Shown: piece after piece, positions 56,134 to 64,000 of the stretch
How the letters are laid out: each line of letters starts with the position of its first letter
Position numbering within the stretch: position 1 is the first letter of the stretch
Made by a program: the position numbers and the translations under genes
Notes under the pieces: model-generated
Databases searched by the model: none
The model's input: only the letters and a program-made list of their open reading frames with translations
What the model was told of the DNA's origin: nothing
Source of the DNA: Leptolyngbya sp. SIO1E4
GTDB taxonomy: Bacteria; Cyanobacteriota; Cyanobacteriia; Phormidesmidales; Phormidesmidaceae
Assembly: GCA_010672825.2 (NCBI GenBank)
Contig: JAAHFU020000005.1
Coordinates: 310,001-374,000, forward strand
Reading direction: 5' to 3'
DNA length: 64,000 nt

Positions 56134-56255
56134 TTTCGCCCTGCAGACTTTTCTCAGGTACCGCTCTGTCACTAGCAACTGAATCAATCCGCTAGCGGTT
56201 GCATCCGGATAAGACACCAGCCCCTAAACGCCAGCCTGGACCAAAATGCAGCTAT

Positions 56256-58049
56256 TCAAGGCTGCCTTTCCGGTTTTGTGAATGCTAGCCCTGCCCCCGA
56301 CTGGACTTGCCATAGCCTGGCGTAGCGCCCATTAAAACTGAGCAATTCCTCATGGGTCCCCTGCTCCATGATTTGGCCCTTCTCCATGACATAGATGCCG
56401 TCAGCCTGGCGAATGGTCGAGAGGCGATGGGCAATAGCAATGGTGGTTCGATTTTGGGTAATCCCCTGTAAGGATTTTTGGATGGCAGCTTCGGTTTCGT
56501 TATCAGTGGCTGACGTCGCTTCATCCAGCACTAAAATCGGCGGGTCTTTGAGCAAGGCACGGGCGATCGCGATGCGCTGCCGCTGCCCGCCGGAAAGCTT
56601 TTGCCCGCGCTCACCGACAATCGTGTCATACCCCTGGGGCAACTCTTCAATAAAGGCGTGCGCTTCGGCCAACTTTGCTGCTTGGATAATCTGTTCCTGA
56701 TTGGCCTCAAAACTGCCGTAGGCAATATTCTCAGCCACGGTGCCGTGAAACAAAAACACATCCTGGCTGACCCAACCGATGGCACGACGCAAGTCCCAGA
56801 CATTGAGGTCGCGAAGGTCGAGACCGTCAATCAAAACGCAGCCCTGTTGCACCTCATAAAAGCGTAGTAAAAGCTTGACCAGGGTACTTTTGCCAGAGCC
56901 CGTTGCCCCCACAATGCCAATGGTGGCTCCGGCTGGGATGTGCAGTGACACGTCGGTGAGCACGGGGTAGCGTCCGCTATAGGCAAAGGTCACCTGCTCG
57001 AACTGCACAGATCCACGGATTGTGTCCAGGGGGAGGGGGCGAACGCCGGTAGGAATCGCGATCGGTGTATCAAGCAAGCCCATCACCCGCCGCACGGAGG
57101 CCATCGCCCGCTGGTACTCGTCCATGATTTCGCTTAGCTCAGTAAAGGGCCAGAGCAATCGCTGACTGATGAAGACCATAAAGCCATAGGTGCCCGGAGA
57201 TAGACGCCCCTGAGCTACCACCATACCGCCTAAAAATAAGGTGGCGGTAAACCCGATAAGAATGACCAGACGAATCAGGGGCACAAAGGCGGCGCTGAGG
57301 GCGATCGCTTCGGCATTACTGCGGCGGTAAGCGGCACTTTCCACGGCGACGCGATCGCGCTCAAACGATTCGGCGGTGAAACTTTTGATGGTGGCCATGC
57401 CAGATAGGTTATTAGTCAAGCGACGGCTAATCAGCCCGCTTTTTTCACGCACGTCGGTATAGCGGGGTGCTAGCTTCGCCTGAAACCGGCTCGACCCCCA
57501 GAGGACGAAGGGGATAGGCACCATGGCCCAGCCAGAGACACCCGGTGCCAAGAGAATGAAGGTGCTGCCGACAAAGAGAATGGTGGTGAGAAAGTAGAGA
57601 ATCTCATGAGCCCCGAAGTTGAGAAAGCGCTCTAGCTGGTTGATGTCGTCATTGAGGATGGAGAGGACGGTACCAGTGCTGCGGTCTTCGAGGTAGCTGA
57701 GTTCGAGGGATTGCAGATGGCTGTAGGCATCGACGCGCAGGTCGTGCTGCAGGGTTTGGGCCAGGTTGCGCCAGAGGCGGCTGTAGCCATATTCAGTAAG
57801 GGATTCCAGGCTCCAGATCAGTAGGGTGAGGAGAGAGAGGATGGCGAGTTGGCCGGTAATGCTGGTGAAGCCGAATCGGGCGATGAGGGAGTTCTCTTCA
57901 TTGACGACGACATCAATGGCGATGCCGATAAGGTAAGGAGGAGCGAGGTCGAAGATGGTGTTGAGGATGGAGCAGGCAAGGGCACTCCAAATCTGAACTT
58001 GGTAGGGTTTGCCGTAGCGGAGGAGACGCAACAGAGGAGTAGACATCAT
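56256..58049 (-). CDS. ABC exporter-fold half-transporter, canonical ATPase
   Basis: 597 residues. Exporter membrane domain (about 15-320) and a full ATPase: Walker A GATGSGKST, Q-loop GWVSQDVFLFHGTVAENI, signature [13 protein letters not shown], Walker B LVLDEATSATD with catalytic Glu, H-loop [14 protein letters not shown]. MsbA/IrtAB-like. It converges with the degenerate ABC gene at 54190 and is closely related to the partial ABC gene at the right edge (shared YVMExGQIxEQGTHxELLS). It could form a heterodimer with one of them to move siderophore. Two ATG codons (58049, 58046) are possible starts. Confidence 0.92.
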   Translation of the reverse strand: MMSTPLLRLLRYGKPYQVQIWSALACSILNTIFDLAPPYLIGIAIDVVVNEENSLIARFGFTSITGQLAILSLLTLLIWSLESLTEYGYSRLWRNLAQTLQHDLRVDAYSHLQSLELSYLEDRSTGTVLSILNDDINQLERFLNFGAHEILYFLTTILFVGSTFILLAPGVSGWAMVPIPFVLWGSSRFQAKLAPRYTDVREKSGLISRRLTNNLSGMATIKSFTAESFERDRVAVESAAYRRSNAEAIALSAAFVPLIRLVILIGFTATLFLGGMVVAQGRLSPGTYGFMVFISQRLLWPFTELSEIMDEYQRAMASVRRVMGLLDTPIAIPTGVRPLPLDTIRGSVQFEQVTFAYSGRYPVLTDVSLHIPAGATIGIVGATGSGKSTLVKLLLRFYEVQQGCVLIDGLDLRDLNVWDLRRAIGWVSQDVFLFHGTVAENIAYGSFEANQEQIIQAAKLAEAHAFIEELPQGYDTIVGERGQKLSGGQRQRIAIARALLKDPPILVLDEATSATDNETEAAIQKSLQGITQNRTTIAIAHRLSTIRQADGIYVMEKGQIMEQGTHEELLSFNGRYARLWQVQSGAGLAFTKPERQP

Positions 58050-58099
58050 TGAGAACTAGTCAATCGCAGTAGAATAGAAGCGCAAAGTAAGCCTTAGGT

Positions 58100-58516
58100 A
58101 TGTCTGCACGAGATATCTTTCACGACACAGTAAAAGCAGCGTTACGAAAAGACGGATGGGTTATTACCCATGACCCCTTAACCATTGACCTTGCTGATGG
58201 CCAACTTCAAATAGATTTGGGCGCTGAGCGACTGATTGCGGCCCGAAAAGATGAGCAGCAAATAGCGGTAGAAATTAAAAGTTTTACAGCGCCTTCCGCA
58301 ATTTCTGAGTTTCACACAGCATTAGGGCAGTATCTAAACTATAGAGTCGCATTGAAGGTGAAAGAACCTGAGCGCCTGCTCTATTTGGCTATCTCCATAG
58401 AGGTCTATGAGAGCTTTTTCTTCCGTCAGCTACCCCAGTTAAGCTTGCAGGAGTATCAAATCAAGATCGTTGTTTTTGATCCCGAAAGTAAGGTGATTAT
58501 GAAATGGATAAACTAA
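58100..58516 (+). CDS. xisH: XisH-family protein
   Basis: 138 residues. XisH family (fdxN element excision controlling factor): MSARDIFHDTVKAALRKDGW, LQIDLGAERLIAARKDEQQI, AVEIKSFTAPSAISEFHTAL, GQYLNYRVALKVKEPERLLY. The E-x-K in AVEIKSF belongs to a PD-(D/E)XK nuclease-like core. XisH and XisI are needed for fdxN element excision in Anabaena, but most copies in other cyanobacteria are free-standing pairs of unclear function. Overlaps xisI by 13 bp. Confidence 0.95.
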   Translation: MSARDIFHDTVKAALRKDGWVITHDPLTIDLADGQLQIDLGAERLIAARKDEQQIAVEIKSFTAPSAISEFHTALGQYLNYRVALKVKEPERLLYLAISIEVYESFFFRQLPQLSLQEYQIKIVVFDPESKVIMKWIN

Positions 58517-58842
58517 CTAAACGGCGTCAAATCATCACAGATCTCTTGAACCGATATGCTCAGATTAAGCCAGCTTATGGCGAAATTGAGCGTCAGACAA
58601 TTTTTGATCAAGAACAGAATCGTTATCAGTTGATTAATACAGGGTGGGACAATCGGCGGCGAATCTATGGTTGTTTGATTCATGTTGACATTCAAGCGGA
58701 TGGAAAAATTTGGATTCAATATGATGGGACAGAGGCAGGGGTAGCTAATGAGCTGGTTGAGGCTGGCATTCCGAAACAGGAAATTGTGCTGGCGTATCAG
58801 TCGGACTATATGAGGAAGCTGACTGATTTTGCGGTTGGTTAA
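58504..58842 (+). CDS. xisI: XisI-family protein
   Basis: 112 residues. XisI family: QIITDLLNRYAQIKPAYGEI, QTIFDQEQNRYQLINTGWDN, RRIYGCLIHVDIQADGKIWI, QYDGTEAGVANELVEAGIPK, EIVLAYQSDYMRKLTDFAVG. Always follows xisH with overlapping frames, as here. Convergent with lipoprotein gene 5 (20 bp between stops). Confidence 0.96.
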   Translation: MDKLTKRRQIITDLLNRYAQIKPAYGEIERQTIFDQEQNRYQLINTGWDNRRRIYGCLIHVDIQADGKIWIQYDGTEAGVANELVEAGIPKQEIVLAYQSDYMRKLTDFAVG

Positions 58843-58861
58843 TTTTTCATAGAAAGACGTT

Positions 58862-59815
58862 CTATTCTTCAGGAAGGTACTTGAAAAGATCATCCAAAAT
58901 TCTGTTCACACCTATAGGACCATTCGCGCTCCATGTATCCGGGCTAACAAAGTAAACTCGGTTATTTTTGACAGCTTCTAACGAAGTTATCAAAGGATTT
59001 TCTAGGAAAAATGACTCTCCTCTTTGTTCGTAATCCATGATGAATAAAATGTCAGCATCATACTGATCGATGACTTCAGGACTAATTGCATTAGCACGAG
59101 CTGAGTCGATTTTGTTAGTCAAACCAATATCAGAAAAGATTTCATGAGTGGTATGTTCGGGAAAAGTTATCGCAAAATTTCCGTCGTAGTATATCAAGAC
59201 AGCAACTTCAATGTTCTCAGGCTGACGGCTTAGCTGTTGCCTCAGCTGCTCAATTCGAGCTTGATATCGCGCAAGAACTGCGTCAGCTTCTGCTTCCTTA
59301 TCAACGATTTGAGCAATCCGTCGCAAATTCACCTTGAAAGAAGTATACTCTTCGTCTTCTGTCGACTCATACTGAAGTAGCACAGTAGGGGCGATCGCCA
59401 ATAACTGCTCATAGATAGCTTCATGGGCAAAATCCATCGCCAGGATCAGATCGGGATTTAGAGTGAGGATCTTTTCTAGAGAAGGTTGATCAGCATTCCC
59501 TACAATCTCAATGCCCTCGATATCATCAGACGTGGGTCCGGCAAAACCTTCCTCTCCACTGTAACTATAAACTGACATGCCAACTGGCTTAACTCCCAGT
59601 GCTAATAAGGGATCACCTAAATAACGAGGGTCTAACGCCACAATGCGCTGGGGATCTGGTGGAATACAGATTTCTCCTAGCTTATGTTGAACAGTTCTAC
59701 ACTCAGTAGACTGTGCTTGAGATACGTCTGTTTCCTGTATCTCGGTTGGTTGGCAAGCAACTATTAAGACAAAGGAGACAGCGATTAGTAGACATGATTT
59801 GAGTAAATACGGCAT
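58862..59815 (-). CDS. FecB-like siderophore-binding lipoprotein 5
   Basis: 317 residues from the ATG at 59815, which gives a clean lipoprotein signal (MPYLLKSCLLIAVSFVLIVAC, Cys21). Peripla_BP_2 fold with the Cys pair CRTVQHKLGEICIPPDPQRI, LEKILTLNPDLILAMDFAHE, IAPTVLLQYESTEDEEYTSF and the tail ILDDLFKYLPEE. It belongs to a distinct branch from lipoproteins 1-4 (FecB/iron-dicitrate-like in the middle part). Third gene of inverted cassette 5, 89 bp after receptor 5. Confidence 0.93.
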   Translation of the reverse strand: MPYLLKSCLLIAVSFVLIVACQPTEIQETDVSQAQSTECRTVQHKLGEICIPPDPQRIVALDPRYLGDPLLALGVKPVGMSVYSYSGEEGFAGPTSDDIEGIEIVGNADQPSLEKILTLNPDLILAMDFAHEAIYEQLLAIAPTVLLQYESTEDEEYTSFKVNLRRIAQIVDKEAEADAVLARYQARIEQLRQQLSRQPENIEVAVLIYYDGNFAITFPEHTTHEIFSDIGLTNKIDSARANAISPEVIDQYDADILFIMDYEQRGESFFLENPLITSLEAVKNNRVYFVSPDTWSANGPIGVNRILDDLFKYLPEE

Positions 59816-59904
59816 CTGCTTTCTTGACACTAAATCCTCGCAAATTTTCCAAACGTCACAATCTACCACGCGCGATAGGCAAGCTAAAACGAGCCAAGGG
59901 TTTC

Positions 59905-62565
59905 TTAAAACTCCCAGCTGATAGAACCGACTACCGAAAAAGGTTCCGTCCTTTGAGCTGCTGCTCTACTAAAGGCAAATGCAGGAGCATCAATATCAAA
60001 GAGATTACGGAAATTAATGGCAGCATTAAATCGGTCTCTACGATAATAGAGTGCTGCATCAGTTCGTAAATAATCCTCTAGTTCAAATGAGTTATTTAGA
60101 TCGCCCTGTCGCGCACCGACATAAAATAGTCCCAACCCAAAGCCTAAGCCTTCTAAATCTCCTTCCTGAATCGTGTAGGTTGTCCAAAGGCTGGCTTGAT
60201 TTTCTGGGACATTTGGCAAACGGTTGCCTTCAGGAAAGGTATTATCTTCAGTGACTTCTGCATCTGTATAAGCATAGGACAGAATCACATTCCAACCGGG
60301 TAAAATCTCCCCTGTAACATCTAGCTCAATGCCTTGGCTTCGCTGCTCCCCGGTTTGAATGGAGAGAGTGGGATCGGCCGGGTCAGGGGTAAGCACATTG
60401 GTTCGGGTTAAATGGTAAGCCGCTAGGGTTGCTGAGAGTCTGCCGTCTAGAAAATCAGTTTTAACCCCGACCTCATACTGAGTTCCTTTCGTGGGCTCAA
60501 AGCTAATCTCGTCATCCAAACTTAGGTTGTCAAATCCTACCAAAGGAGAAAACGATCGCGTGTAGCTAGCATAGAGAGCCACCTCCTCAATGGGTTGGTA
60601 GACTAAACCAACACGAGGGCTAAAGGCACTGTCATTTCGGGTGGGAAATTCAACAACATCTCCACCCTCAAAAAGATCTATTTCAAAGTTAGCTGAAGTC
60701 CAATCGTAGCGACCACCGATTAGCAACTTTAAATTATCGCTAAAAGCGATCTGATCTTGAAGATAAATACCATAGGCGCGCCTCACATCATTGATAACAG
60801 ATCCTGGATTTCGGGTTGAATAGTTAGGGACGGGGATGTCGTAATTAGGATTGTTGATATCTAGAGGAGGTGGAGGTGTATCAGCAGTAATGCGATCCAA
60901 GTCCAGACTATAACGATTGAAATCAAAACCCGCTAAAATTTGATGTGAAATAGAGCCAGTCTCAAACTTACCGAGCAAATCAACTTGACCAAAGAAGTTA
61001 TCTCTTTGATAATTCGCCGTGATAGGATTAACTCCACCTAAAAAGCGATCATCATTGCTAAGAGCAAAACCCGTAGCTTCGTCCTCTCTAAAGCTTGTTA
61101 AGTTAATGGCAATGTTATTTCGAAGTCGTAAATTATTACTAAATTCGTGTTCTAGAGTATAGCCAAATCGATTAGTCTCAACGTCGATTAAGCTCAGATC
61201 AGGATAATAAGTAGCAAAGTCTCGGGGAGTTAGGCTTCCGTCGTTGAGGATTGCAGCATTCGTCAGACCGCTCGGTGGATCGGCAAAGAGACGAGTGTAT
61301 TCATAATATAAATCAAGCTCTGTGCGCTCTCCTAAATTCAAAGTGACAGAGGGGGCAATTGTAGTTACTCTGTTGTCTGCAAAGTCTTGAAAATCATTTG
61401 AACTCTGGTAGCTAGCAATGAAGCGGTAGAGAGCCGTATCATTCTCTGTTAAAGGCCCTGATAAATCAATACTGGGTTGATACAGTCCATAATTGCCTAC
61501 CTCAAATGCCAGATTATAGTAAGGTTCGTCCAAAGGTTGCCGTGTAATGACATTAACAATGCCTCCGGGCTCTCCTGCCCCAAACAGAACTGAGGCAGGT
61601 CCCCTAAGCACTTCTACTTTCTCGACGGTTGTAATCGGAGCCAAACTGTAAAAGTCACTATCTGGAAAACCATTGCGAAAGCTGGTAACGCCTGCAGCTC
61701 TCTGGTCAAATCCTCTGATGATTCGGGTGCTTGTAATAGGCACGCTGCCATAGCGTCTACTTCCAGGAGCAACACTGCTCACCGTTTCTACGCCCTCAAT
61801 TACAGTTCTGACATTACGGTCTTCTAGCACTTGTCGCGGTACTACTGTGATCGATTGAGGAATATCCCGCAATGGCGTATCTGTCCTTGTTGCCGTACTC
61901 GCACTCGACGGGTTGTAGCCCTCGTCCTCTTGCCCCGTGACTACAATCTGAATTGTCTCATCCTCGATATCGGCGATCACCTCTCCCAGCTTCACTGCCA
62001 GCCCCGTTGCCGTCACTTCTACAACTGGCGGTGCATCGGTGCCGGTAATCGCAACCTGCACTCGGTCCCCAGCCAGTGCCGTTACTTGCACCAGCGCAAT
62101 CCCCTCGGCTGGGCTAAATTCCTCAAACGAGTCGCCCTCCGGCAATACCAGTACCGCATTGGGTATCTCCGCAATCGCAGCATTGCCCAATACGGTTGTT
62201 ATAGGCGTCGCTAGCTCCCCTTCTGCGGTTTCCAGTACTATCTGCAAGCCCGTTTCCGTTTCCTCAACCCGCACTCCAACAATCTGGATGATCGATGCCT
62301 CGATTTGGGCCATCCATTCGTTGAGGGTGGTAGCAGGTTGCCCTATCTCAGGATAGGAGGGCATTTCAGCCACAGGACGAGGTGATTCAGATGGCCTCGA
62401 TGTATCAGCGCTCTGGATATCTGAATGACTTGTCAACTCATCACTTGAAACTGAAAAGTCATCATTTTCTGGCACGTCCTGCGCCACTGCAGGCAGTGCC
62501 GCGATCGCCCCTCCCGCCATACTTAATGCCACTGCCCACTGCACCAATACCCAAAGCTTTGTCAC
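59905..62565 (-). CDS. TonB-dependent siderophore receptor 5 (AMIN domain)
   Basis: 886 residues with a GTG start (GAGG about 10 bases upstream; MTKLWVLVQWAVALSMAGGA is the signal peptide). AMIN (VQIVGVRVEETETGLQIVLE), TonB box (TIQIVVTGQEDEGYNPSSAS), plug (TPLRDIPQSITVVPRQVLED; GPASVLFGAGEPGGIVNVIT), barrel with terminal Phe (ISWEF). The barrel is the most diverged of the five (FPDSDFYSLAPITTVEKVEV; GNYGLYQPSIDLSGP), so a different siderophore class is likely. The TonB-box linker is nevertheless almost the same as in receptors 1, 3 and 4. Confidence 0.95.
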   Translation of the reverse strand: MTKLWVLVQWAVALSMAGGAIAALPAVAQDVPENDDFSVSSDELTSHSDIQSADTSRPSESPRPVAEMPSYPEIGQPATTLNEWMAQIEASIIQIVGVRVEETETGLQIVLETAEGELATPITTVLGNAAIAEIPNAVLVLPEGDSFEEFSPAEGIALVQVTALAGDRVQVAITGTDAPPVVEVTATGLAVKLGEVIADIEDETIQIVVTGQEDEGYNPSSASTATRTDTPLRDIPQSITVVPRQVLEDRNVRTVIEGVETVSSVAPGSRRYGSVPITSTRIIRGFDQRAAGVTSFRNGFPDSDFYSLAPITTVEKVEVLRGPASVLFGAGEPGGIVNVITRQPLDEPYYNLAFEVGNYGLYQPSIDLSGPLTENDTALYRFIASYQSSNDFQDFADNRVTTIAPSVTLNLGERTELDLYYEYTRLFADPPSGLTNAAILNDGSLTPRDFATYYPDLSLIDVETNRFGYTLEHEFSNNLRLRNNIAINLTSFREDEATGFALSNDDRFLGGVNPITANYQRDNFFGQVDLLGKFETGSISHQILAGFDFNRYSLDLDRITADTPPPPLDINNPNYDIPVPNYSTRNPGSVINDVRRAYGIYLQDQIAFSDNLKLLIGGRYDWTSANFEIDLFEGGDVVEFPTRNDSAFSPRVGLVYQPIEEVALYASYTRSFSPLVGFDNLSLDDEISFEPTKGTQYEVGVKTDFLDGRLSATLAAYHLTRTNVLTPDPADPTLSIQTGEQRSQGIELDVTGEILPGWNVILSYAYTDAEVTEDNTFPEGNRLPNVPENQASLWTTYTIQEGDLEGLGFGLGLFYVGARQGDLNNSFELEDYLRTDAALYYRRDRFNAAINFRNLFDIDAPAFAFSRAAAQRTEPFSVVGSISWEF

Positions 62566-62666
62566 GACTTTCAGTCCTCACACACCTACTGAAACCCTTC
62601 AAATGCAAAGGATTCTTATTTATGTAGGGTTGAGTGTAAAGACTGAGCAGTGATGCGATCTACTCC

Positions 62667-62694
62667 AAAATTCTGTTATCTGCCCAAAATTCTG
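62667..62694 (-). promoter_or_regulatory. Tandem operator-like repeats of receptor 5
   Basis: On the + strand AAAATTCTG occurs at 62667-62675 and 62686-62694, 19 bp apart, between regulator 5 and receptor 5. Orientation relative to the genes is reversed compared with cassettes 1-4, and the motif is diverged (TTCTG for CTCCG). Confidence 0.45.
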
Positions 62695-62714
62695 TTTTTG
62701 AGAAAAACCTTGGC

Positions 62715-63704
62715 TCAGCGGCTGATGGTTCCCCGCATACACTCCCGTGGCGTGATACCAAAGCGACGCTTGAAGGCCACGGCAAATTTAGCCGGGTTAC
62801 CATAGCCAACTTGATTAGCTACCTCAGTAACCGTGCAGCCAGGTTGCCGCAGTAACTGTTCGGCTTGCTCCATGCGATAGCGTGTCAAGTAAGCGAAGGG
62901 GGTCATCTCAAAAATCTCGCGAAACCCTTTGTTGAGGGTGCAATGCCCAATCCCAACCTGTTGTGCCAGTTCGGTTTGAGAGGGTGGGTTTTCGAGGCGA
63001 GAGCGTAATATCTCTGCCGCGTAGTGAATGCGGGTGACCACATCAGGTTTGAGCGACCCTGGCGCAGCTGGATGCCCGTGGCTCAACAGGGCATCCAGCT
63101 GCAGTGCCATGAGTTCAAACACCTTGCCTTGCAAATACAACCGTTTGGCTGCTCCCAAAAGCGGGCAGTCGATGATCTGTTGCACTACTGAGCGCATTGT
63201 CCCTGTCGTTTTAGGTGAAAATCTCTGCTGCCAGTCATCACCTTTTACGAGTAGATGGTACTCGGAAGGAAGTTCACCAGTAGGAGTCGAAAAGAATTGC
63301 TTAAACAGGTGGGGTTGCAGGTGAATATTTATACCAATCTGAGTCTGTTCCCCAGGGCAGAAGGAATCAATCGCTTGTTGGATGCCGCTCCCGCCGACGT
63401 AACTCTGGGTTGCGTCTTGATGCAAAAATCCACCGCTGTTTATAACCCCCGATAAATGAACCATAAACTGCACTGGGTGGCGATCCTCCATTCCCAGATA
63501 GGTCAAACTATTAGGGTAAGTTTCGTTGAAGATAGTTAACTCTAGACCTGGGCATAACTCTATCTCACGACGGTAACCACTGCCTAAATGTAGCGGTGTA
63601 GTGCAAATGGTTTCCAGGCCATCAGATGATGTGATGGGCGGGCAGTGCTGTTCGGCTTCTGCCCAAATGTTATCAACTTCTTGGGCAGTCAGGTTCAGAC
63701 TCAT
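62715..63704 (-). CDS. AraC/PchR-like siderophore regulator 5
   Basis: 329 residues from the ATG at 63704, chosen because the length then equals the other regulators; a TTG six codons upstream is open too. The sensing domain is strongly diverged (LSLTAQEV-like start MSLNLTAQEVDNIWAEAEQH; core YRREIELCPGLELTIFNETY, DRHPVQFMVHLSGVI), but the HTH domain is typical (PSQTELAQQVGIGHCTLNKG; TVTEVANQVGYGNPAKFAVA). First gene of inverted cassette 5, followed by receptor 5 after 149 bp. Confidence 0.9.
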   Translation of the reverse strand: MSLNLTAQEVDNIWAEAEQHCPPITSSDGLETICTTPLHLGSGYRREIELCPGLELTIFNETYPNSLTYLGMEDRHPVQFMVHLSGVINSGGFLHQDATQSYVGGSGIQQAIDSFCPGEQTQIGINIHLQPHLFKQFFSTPTGELPSEYHLLVKGDDWQQRFSPKTTGTMRSVVQQIIDCPLLGAAKRLYLQGKVFELMALQLDALLSHGHPAAPGSLKPDVVTRIHYAAEILRSRLENPPSQTELAQQVGIGHCTLNKGFREIFEMTPFAYLTRYRMEQAEQLLRQPGCTVTEVANQVGYGNPAKFAVAFKRRFGITPRECMRGTISR

Positions 63705-63731
63705 GGTGGATGAAAAGGGCAAGGAGATTTA

Positions 63732-63749
63732 ATGAAAATTAGTCTCAAT
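63732..63749 (-). promoter_or_regulatory. Fur-box-like site of regulator 5
   Basis: Minus strand TTGAGACTAATTTTCATT, differing in few positions from the TTGAGAATGAATTTCAATT boxes of cassettes 1 and 3; 28 bp before the regulator ATG. Confidence 0.5.
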
Positions 63750-63814
63750 AATCTCCAACAGGCTTTGAAAAGTCAAGGTATTGGAGAGGATGGCCCGGAT
63801 CGCCGCTGCGCTAA

Positions 63815-64000
63815 TCACTCGTCGATCAACACTGGCTCAGCCCATTCCACCCCCGACTGCACCCGCCACAGTTTCGCATACCGGCCATTTAGGGACAGTA
63901 ACTCCGCATGGGTTCCCTGCTCCACAATTTGCCCCGCCTCCATCACATAAATGCAGTCGGCCTGGCGAATGGTCGAGAGGCGATGGGCGATCGCGATCGT
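63815..64000 (-). CDS. ABC exporter ATPase, C-terminal end only
   Basis: The last 61 codons of an ABC transporter whose rest lies beyond the right edge: [20 protein letters not shown], then [20 protein letters not shown], then [21 protein letters not shown] and TGA. The H-loop His is present. It is a close paralogue of the protein at 56256-58049, so another exporter-type gene belongs to the island upstream of cassette 5. Confidence 0.9.
   Translation of the reverse strand, partial: TIAIAHRLSTIRQADCIYVMEAGQIVEQGTHAELLSLNGRYAKLWRVQSGVEWAEPVLIDE

Overview
The window is cyanobacterial. It carries the cytochrome b559 genes psbE and psbF, many copies of the GCGATCGC (HIP1) palindrome, cyanobacteria-type hypothetical genes, heptanucleotide tandem repeats, AMIN-domain TonB-dependent receptors, XisH/XisI, Uma2 and DUF4351 genes, and group II intron relics. 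A filamentous, large-genome lineage (Leptolyngbya-like) is plausible, but the genus cannot be read from the sequence.

Left part (1-22.4 kb) is an accessory mosaic. It begins with a very large membrane pentapeptide-repeat protein running off the left edge. A decayed flavin monooxygenase, several small cyanobacterial genes, a dead IS200 copy, a TM2-like protein, a beta-helix (pectate-lyase-3) protein and a small EF-hand-like protein follow. Next come an oxidative-stress pair (type II peroxiredoxin and KatG), an orphan HTH antitoxin, an SDR, a HEXXH metallopeptidase, TPR and exported proteins, and a divergent psbE/psbF pair whose PsbF has an extra C-terminal membrane segment. Gaps hold a 120-bp dispersed repeat, short tandem repeats and two group II intron fragments.

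Right part (22.8-64 kb) is an iron-siderophore uptake island. One FecCD-type permease pair, a ferritin-like protein, one FecE-type ATPase and an ABC exporter-fold protein come first. They are followed by a repeated cassette of AraC/PchR-like regulator, TonB-dependent siderophore receptor with N-terminal AMIN domain, and FecB-like lipoprotein. Five complete cassettes are present (28.9-33.8, 34.6-39.4, 39.6-44.6, 46.8-51.6 and, inverted, 63.7-58.9 kb), plus the scar of a sixth (34.19-34.48 kb). Each regulator has a Fur-box-like palindrome just upstream. Each receptor is preceded by tandem direct repeats resembling AAAAACTCCG, about 19-23 bp apart, a good candidate for the AraC-family operator. 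The same operator occurs before the ABC gene at 26,963 and, orphaned, at 53,634. Three more ABC exporter genes (54.2, 56.3 and the right edge) belong to the same neighbourhood.

The inferred logic is that Fur releases the regulators under iron starvation. Each regulator then presumably senses its own ferric siderophore and induces a dedicated outer-membrane receptor and binding lipoprotein, all feeding one shared inner-membrane transporter. No siderophore synthase and no TonB/ExbBD gene is seen in the window, so the array looks built to import several siderophores, possibly foreign ones. HepT/MntA, Uma2, VOC, four-helix-bundle and XisHI genes and DUF4351 relics are inserted between cassettes.
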